Shown here in pieces: positions 5,753-9,805 of a stretch of DNA of 9,805 nucleotides. The translations under genes were made by a program, and so were the position numbers. Source of the stretch: an uncultured Ruminococcus sp. (GTDB lineage Bacteria; Bacillota; Clostridia; Oscillospirales; Ruminococcaceae). Location of the stretch: the NCBI GenBank assembly GCA_900556055.1, contig USNJ01000065.1, positions 1 through 9,805 on the forward strand, given 5' to 3'. The notes beneath the pieces are model-generated. The model worked only from the letters and a program-made list of their open reading frames with translations. It had not been told where the DNA came from and searched no databases. Within the stretch, counting starts at the first letter, position 1, and the number at the start of each line of letters is the position of its first letter.

Positions 5753-6796
5753 TTGGAGAATATCGTAAATCTGAAGGATATCGAGGTCGTTTTTGAGGAC
5801 GGGGAACGTATCCTCAAAAAGATAAGCCTTGATATAAAGGACAAGGAGTTCGTTACGTTTCTCGGTCCCTCGGGCTGCGGAAAGACAACGACGCTCAGGA
5901 TAATCGGCGGATTTCTTGAGCCAACAAGCGGAGATGTTTTCTTTGAGGGGAAGAGGATAAACGGTCTGCCGCCTTACAAAAGAAATGTCAATACCGTGTT
6001 TCAGCGTTATGCGCTTTTCCCGCACCTTAATGTTTACGAGAACATTGCATTCGGTCTGAGAGTAAAGAAGCTGCCCGATAAAGAGGTGGTAAAGCGTGTC
6101 GGCGAGATGCTGGAGCTTGTCAACCTCAAGGGATTTGAAAAGCGTTCTGTCAGCCGTCTTTCGGGAGGTCAGCAGCAGCGTGTTGCGATCGCAAGGGCGC
6201 TTGTAAACCGTCCCAAGGTGCTTCTTCTCGATGAACCGCTCGGCGCACTTGACCTGAAGCTCAGGAAGGAAATGCAGACTGAGCTGCGAAAGATACAGCA
6301 GGCACTGGAGCTTACTTTTGTTTATGTCACACACGATCAGGAGGAAGCTCTGACGATGAGCGATACCGTTGTTGTCATGAACAACGGAAATATCCAGCAG
6401 ATAGGATCTCCGACAGATATATACAATGAACCCGTGAATGCTTTCGTTGCCGACTTTATCGGTGAGAGCAACATTATAAACGGTGTGATGCCCGAGGACT
6501 GCGTTGCCGAGTTTTCGGGACATCGCTTTGAGTGCGTTGACAAGGGCTTTGCAAAAAATGAAAAGGTCGATGTTGTTATCCGTCCCGAGGATATAAAGAT
6601 AGTTCCGCCTGAAAATGCAAAGCTTACGGGCATCGTTGAATCCGTAGTTTTCAAGGGCGTTCACTATGAAATGACAGTTGACGGAATGGAGCATAAGTGG
6701 ATAATCCATTCAACGCTGCATGAGCCTGTGGGAACGATGATCGGCATGGATATTGCGCCGTTCGATATCCACATAATGAAAAAAAGCGAGGAATAA
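5753..6796 (+). CDS. potA: Spermidine/putrescine ABC transporter ATP-binding protein PotA
   Basis: ATPase of the polyamine importer, acting in the cytoplasm on PotB-PotC. With the TTG 5753 start it has 347 residues, normal for PotA. Walker A is GPSGCGKTT (38-46), Q-loop Gln84 in [10 protein letters not shown], signature LSGGQ (136-140), Walker B VLLLDE (156-161), D-loop GALD (164-167) and His194 in [16 protein letters not shown]-terminal TOBE-like regulatory domain covers roughly 260-345 ([11 protein letters not shown]). The family amino terminus matches [14 protein letters not shown], so TTG 5753 with GGGG (5744-5747) or AAGG (5738-5741) upstream is preferred. ATG 5687 would add 22 residues; its GGAG (5680-5683) is only 3 bases away. 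First gene of potABCD. Confidence 0.94.
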   Translation: MENIVNLKDIEVVFEDGERILKKISLDIKDKEFVTFLGPSGCGKTTTLRIIGGFLEPTSGDVFFEGKRINGLPPYKRNVNTVFQRYALFPHLNVYENIAFGLRVKKLPDKEVVKRVGEMLELVNLKGFEKRSVSRLSGGQQQRVAIARALVNRPKVLLLDEPLGALDLKLRKEMQTELRKIQQALELTFVYVTHDQEEALTMSDTVVVMNNGNIQQIGSPTDIYNEPVNAFVADFIGESNIINGVMPEDCVAEFSGHRFECVDKGFAKNEKVDVVIRPEDIKIVPPENAKLTGIVESVVFKGVHYEMTVDGMEHKWIIHSTLHEPVGTMIGMDIAPFDIHIMKKSEE

Positions 6797-6800
6797 GGAA

Positions 6801-7607
6801 ATGAAAACAAAATGGGTCTCGGCTCCGTACCTTGTATGGATGACCGTTTTTATTGCCGTTCCTCTGCTTATGATCGCAGTTTTTGCGTTCACGACAAATG
6901 ACGGCGCATTCACGATAAAAAATATCCAGGATGTCGGACAGTATGCTAACATCTTCTTCCGTTCGATATGGCTTTCGGTCATTGCAACGGCTATCTGCCT
7001 TGTTGTGTCATATCCCGTGTCATTCATTCTGTCACGCATGGAAAAGCACAAACAGGCGACTATGCTTATGATAGTTATGCTGCCGATGTGGATGAACTTT
7101 CTTCTCAGAACATACGCATGGATGACGCTCCTCGGCAACAACGGCGTTATAAACTATCTGCTCGGGCTTATAGGCTTAGGTCCGTTCAAGCTGATAAATA
7201 CGTCGGGTGCAGTCGTTCTCGGAATGGTTTACAACTATCTGCCGTTTATGATACTGCCGCTTTATTCGGTCATGGTGAAGATAGACAAAAGCGTGATCGA
7301 AGCTGCGTCCGACCTTGGCTGCAGCGGCATATCTACGCTTTTCCGTGTTATAGTTCCGCTGAGTCTGCCCGGAATAACCTCTGGTATCACAATGGTTTTT
7401 GTTCCTGCCATCTCAACGTTCATAATTTCAAGAATGCTGGGTGGCGGTTCAAACCTGCTGATAGGCGACCTTATTGAGATGCAGTTCCTCGGAAATGCCT
7501 ATAATCCGCATCTCGGAGCGGCGATCTCGCTCGTTCTCATGGTCATAATCCTTGTTATAATGACTGTCATGAATCAGTTCAGCCCTGACGATCAGGTGCT
7601 TATTTAA
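6801..7607 (+). CDS. potB: Spermidine/putrescine ABC transporter permease PotB
   Basis: Inner-membrane subunit, 268 residues, about six helices. The amino-terminal helix (APYLVWMTVFIAVPLLMIAVF), LPMWMNFLLRTYAWM and NYLPFMILPLYSVM are typical PotB segments. The ATPase-contact loop is EAASDLGCSGISTLFRVIVPLS. It begins 4 bases after the potA stop. GAGG (6788-6791) within the end of potA is 9 bases from the ATG, so translation is likely coupled. It pairs with PotC to form the pore. The family also includes other polycation permeases, but the full gene set makes polyamine import the best call. Confidence 0.94.
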   Translation: MKTKWVSAPYLVWMTVFIAVPLLMIAVFAFTTNDGAFTIKNIQDVGQYANIFFRSIWLSVIATAICLVVSYPVSFILSRMEKHKQATMLMIVMLPMWMNFLLRTYAWMTLLGNNGVINYLLGLIGLGPFKLINTSGAVVLGMVYNYLPFMILPLYSVMVKIDKSVIEAASDLGCSGISTLFRVIVPLSLPGITSGITMVFVPAISTFIISRMLGGGSNLLIGDLIEMQFLGNAYNPHLGAAISLVLMVIILVIMTVMNQFSPDDQVLI

Positions 7608-7620
7608 GGGAGGGGATAAA

Positions 7621-8412
7621 ATGAAGAAGCTCGGAAAGGTCTATCTTGCGCTTGTAATGTTTTTTCTCTATGTCCCGATATTTGTGCTGATCGTTTTTTC
7701 ATTCAATGAATCAAAAAGCCGAAGCGTTTTCAGCGGATTTACTCTTGACTGGTACAGAAAGCTGTTTCAGAATGAGATCATAATATCCTCGCTGATAAAC
7801 ACGCTTATCATCGCCGTTCTTGCAAGCGTTATCTCAACGGTGCTGGGAACGCTCGCAGCTATCGGCATAAACGGAATGAAAAAGATCCCGAAGGCTGTTG
7901 TCATGAACATAACGAATATGCCTATAATAAATCCTGAGATCGTTACAGGCGTTTCGCTGATGCTTCTGTTCGTGTTCTTTGCGGCGAGAATGAACCTTGA
8001 ATTCGGCTTTGTGACGCTGCTTATCGCACATATCACGTTCGATGTGCCGTATGTTATCCTGAACATCATGCCGAAATTCAGGCAGATGGATCCGCATCTT
8101 TACGAGGCTGCGCAGGATCTCGGATGCAGTCCGTACAAGGCGTTTATGAAGGTAGTTCTGCCTGAGATAATGCCGGGAGTTGTAAGCGGATTTCTTATGG
8201 CATTCACATATTCGCTCGATGACTTTGTTATCAGCTATTTCACAAGCGGATCGTCCTCGCAGACACTTCCCGTCACTATATATTCGATGACAAGAAGAAA
8301 GGTATCACCCGAAATTAATGCGCTTTCTACGATAATATTTGCCGTTGTCGTTATCATTCTTATCGTAAAGAATGTTATTGAGATAAGGCAGATGAAGAAA
8401 AAGGAGGCATGA
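7621..8412 (+). CDS. potC: Spermidine/putrescine ABC transporter permease PotC
   Basis: Second membrane subunit, 263 residues, about six helices. Typical PotC segments are FNESKSRSVFSGFTLDWYRKLF near residues 28-49, NMPIINPEIVTGVSLMLLF, and the contact loop EAAQDLGCSPYKAFMKVVLPEIMPG followed by FTYSLDDFVISYF. GGGAGGGG lies just upstream of ATG 7621, and 13 bases separate it from potB. Its stop overlaps an in-frame upstream ATG of potD (ATGA at 8409-8412). It is not fused to potD, unlike the PotCD fusions known in some Bacillota. Confidence 0.94.
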   Translation: MKKLGKVYLALVMFFLYVPIFVLIVFSFNESKSRSVFSGFTLDWYRKLFQNEIIISSLINTLIIAVLASVISTVLGTLAAIGINGMKKIPKAVVMNITNMPIINPEIVTGVSLMLLFVFFAARMNLEFGFVTLLIAHITFDVPYVILNIMPKFRQMDPHLYEAAQDLGCSPYKAFMKVVLPEIMPGVVSGFLMAFTYSLDDFVISYFTSGSSSQTLPVTIYSMTRRKVSPEINALSTIIFAVVVIILIVKNVIEIRQMKKKEA

Positions 8413-8414
8413 AC

Positions 8415-9686
8415 ATGAAGAAATATTCCCCGATCGCAGCATTGGCGCTTGCTGCCGCAATGCTCTGTTCATGCGCCGCCGAGCCTGCCGCAGAGGACGC
8501 TGCCGATGAGGAAGAGGCAGCCGAGGCGCAGACCCTGACCGTCGCCGATCCCGATTATTACACACGCTTCAAAGGGCAGAACATCTCAATAAACGTCTAC
8601 AACTGGGGCGAATACATCTGCACGGGCGCAGACGAGGGAACACTCAACGTAAATGCCGAATTTACGGCACTTACGGGCATAAAAGTGAATTACACGAACT
8701 ATGCGACGAATGAGGAGCTTTACGCAAAGCTGAAGGGCGGCGGAGCGTCCTATGACATAATAATCCCCTCGGATTATATGATAAACAAGATGATAAAGGA
8801 AAAGATGATACAGAAGCTCGATTATGACAATATCCCGAACTTCGGGTATATAATGCCCAATTTCCGCAATCTTGAATATGATCCCGAAAATGAGTATTCG
8901 GTGCCGTACACATGGGGAACAGTCGGCATTATTTACGATGAAACGATGATAGATATCCCGCCCGAGGAAATAGACTGGGACATTCTCTGGAACGAGGATT
9001 ATCTCGACAACATACTGATGTTTGATAACCCGCGTGATGCATTTGCCATTGCGGAGATAAAATGCGGATATTCGCTCAATACCGAGGACAGTGAGGAGCT
9101 TACAAAGGCGGCGGACGAGCTGAAAGCGCAGAAGCGTATAGTTCAGGCGTATGTCATGGACGAGATCTTCGACAAAATGGGCGCAGGTGATGCTCTGATA
9201 GCGCCGTATTACGCAGGCGATGCGCTGACCATAATGGAGGAAAACGATTCGCTGAACTTTGTGGTTCCGAAAAGCGGCACGAATCTTTTCGTTGACGCAA
9301 TGTGCATTCCGACATCTTCAAAGCAGAAGGAAGCCGCCGAAATGTATATAAACTTCATGTGCGAGCCTGATATCGCATATGCGAACATCGACTACATCTG
9401 CTATTCAACACCGCATTCTGCGGCGTTTGATATGCTTGATGAGGAGGTAAGCTCCAATCCCGTGTCATATCCCGATCAGGATTTCATTGCGGAAAAGACA
9501 ACGGTTTTCGTAAATCTCTCCGATGAGGCAAATCTCGAGATGCAGACCCTCTGGACGGAGATGAAATCCGCTGAGGACGAGAATGCGAACACATGGATAA
9601 TGCCCGCATTTCTTATTGCCTGCATTGTTTTTATGATAGCGGTACAGGTACGGAGATATATAAAGAACAAAAAGGATATATTCTGA
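8415..9686 (+). CDS. potD: Polyamine-binding lipoprotein PotD with extra C-terminal membrane helix
   Basis: Extracellular receptor of the PotABC importer, 423 residues. The signal peptide ends at the lipobox LCSC with lipidated Cys20, then an Ala/Glu/Asp-rich linker (21-46) leads to the binding fold. PotD landmarks are VYNWGEYI (Trp64, Tyr67), SDYMINKM (Tyr121), NPRDAF (205-210) and FVDAMCIP (Asp294, aligned with the key E. coli PotD Asp257). The aromatic positions near 265 and 292 are Tyr/Phe where E. coli has Trp. Residues 394-412 form a hydrophobic helix followed by RRYIKNKK, which is not part of normal PotD and implies a second anchor. ATG 8415 is chosen because AAGGAGG (8401-8407) is 7 bases away; ATG 8409 would be only 1 base away. 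Confidence 0.93.
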   Translation: MKKYSPIAALALAAAMLCSCAAEPAAEDAADEEEAAEAQTLTVADPDYYTRFKGQNISINVYNWGEYICTGADEGTLNVNAEFTALTGIKVNYTNYATNEELYAKLKGGGASYDIIIPSDYMINKMIKEKMIQKLDYDNIPNFGYIMPNFRNLEYDPENEYSVPYTWGTVGIIYDETMIDIPPEEIDWDILWNEDYLDNILMFDNPRDAFAIAEIKCGYSLNTEDSEELTKAADELKAQKRIVQAYVMDEIFDKMGAGDALIAPYYAGDALTIMEENDSLNFVVPKSGTNLFVDAMCIPTSSKQKEAAEMYINFMCEPDIAYANIDYICYSTPHSAAFDMLDEEVSSNPVSYPDQDFIAEKTTVFVNLSDEANLEMQTLWTEMKSAEDENANTWIMPAFLIACIVFMIAVQVRRYIKNKKDIF

Positions 9687-9692
9687 CAAACA

Positions 9693-9729
9693 AAAACGGT
9701 GTGCAGCTCACATAGCCGCACACCGTTTT
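9693..9729 (+). terminator. Strong hairpin terminator after potABCD
   Basis: AAAACGGTGTGC (9693-9704) pairs exactly with GCACACCGTTTT (9718-9729), a 12-bp stem with an inner GCT/AGC pair closing a CACAT loop. The tail TTTTCTTATAAT follows 7 bases after the potD stop. The A-run on the left arm makes it able to work on the minus strand as well. Confidence 0.9.
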
Positions 9730-9765
9730 CTTATAATAAAAACCATTAGAATTATGGAGAAGAAA

Positions 9766-9803
9766 TCGCCGCAAAAGCTTTGATATATGCGGTTTTGCGG
9801 CGA
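9766..9803 (-). terminator. Second hairpin at the right edge, possible terminator of a gene outside the window
   Basis: TCGCCGCAAAA (9766-9776) and TTTTGCGGCGA (9793-9803) form an 11-bp stem around 16 bases. On the minus strand it is followed by TTTCTTCTCC, a poor to fair U-tract, which would fit a leftward gene ending beyond 9805. The plus-strand tail is cut off by the window edge, so the direction is not certain. The 32 or so bases between the two hairpins hold no recognised feature. Confidence 0.5.
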
Positions 9804-9805
9804 GA

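Noticed and set aside
5594..6709. Long open frame of 371 codons on the minus strand
   Set aside because: It lies antisense to potA, which has complete ATPase motifs; the reverse frame shows no recognisable domain or ribosome site.

Overview
The window reads as ordinary chromosomal DNA of a low-to-mid-GC Bacillota, most likely a gut-type Clostridia of the Ruminococcus/Oscillospiraceae kind. The basis is general: AGGAGG-type ribosome sites before almost every gene, near-perfect sigma-A promoters, lipoprotein solute-binding proteins with Ser/Thr/Ala- or Glu/Ala-rich linkers, and frequent TTG/GTG starts. The assignment is an inference from style. No rRNA, tRNA, insertion sequence, CRISPR array or phage gene was seen.

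Left part, minus strand. A complete polar amino-acid ABC uptake operon runs right to left from about 3890 to 447: ATPase (3836-3111), lipoprotein binding protein (3060-2134), permease A (2012-1251) and permease B (1220-447). The binding protein resembles the aspartate/glutamate binder Peb1A, so acidic amino acids are the best substrate guess. Between the binding-protein and permease genes lies an elaborate RNA structure: two mutually exclusive GC-rich hairpins share one arm, next to the ribosome site of a 20-codon ORF whose stop overlaps the permease start. Beyond the operon, a perfect promoter (377-349) starts a HisK/HisJ-type histidinol-phosphatase gene that runs off the left edge.

Middle. 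An AT-rich divergent intergenic region (3837-4293) carries a good minus promoter, two plus promoters in tandem, several palindromes and repeated TTGCAA words. To its right is an unusual plus-strand gene (4294-5565). It encodes a FUSC/aromatic-acid-exporter-like membrane domain fused to a Cof-type HAD-phosphatase-like domain whose first catalytic motif is degraded.

Right part, plus strand. A perfect consensus promoter (5618-5646) drives potA-potB-potC-potD, a complete spermidine/putrescine ABC importer, closed by a strong hairpin terminator (9693-9729). The PotD lipoprotein also has a C-terminal membrane helix. A second hairpin at the right edge probably ends a gene outside the window.

Together the window is a transport locus: acidic amino-acid uptake, polyamine uptake, and between them a putative exporter with a regulatory-looking domain. 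The best candidates for something undescribed are the exporter-HAD fusion, the switch-like RNA element at 2038-2110 with its small ORF, and the doubly anchored PotD.
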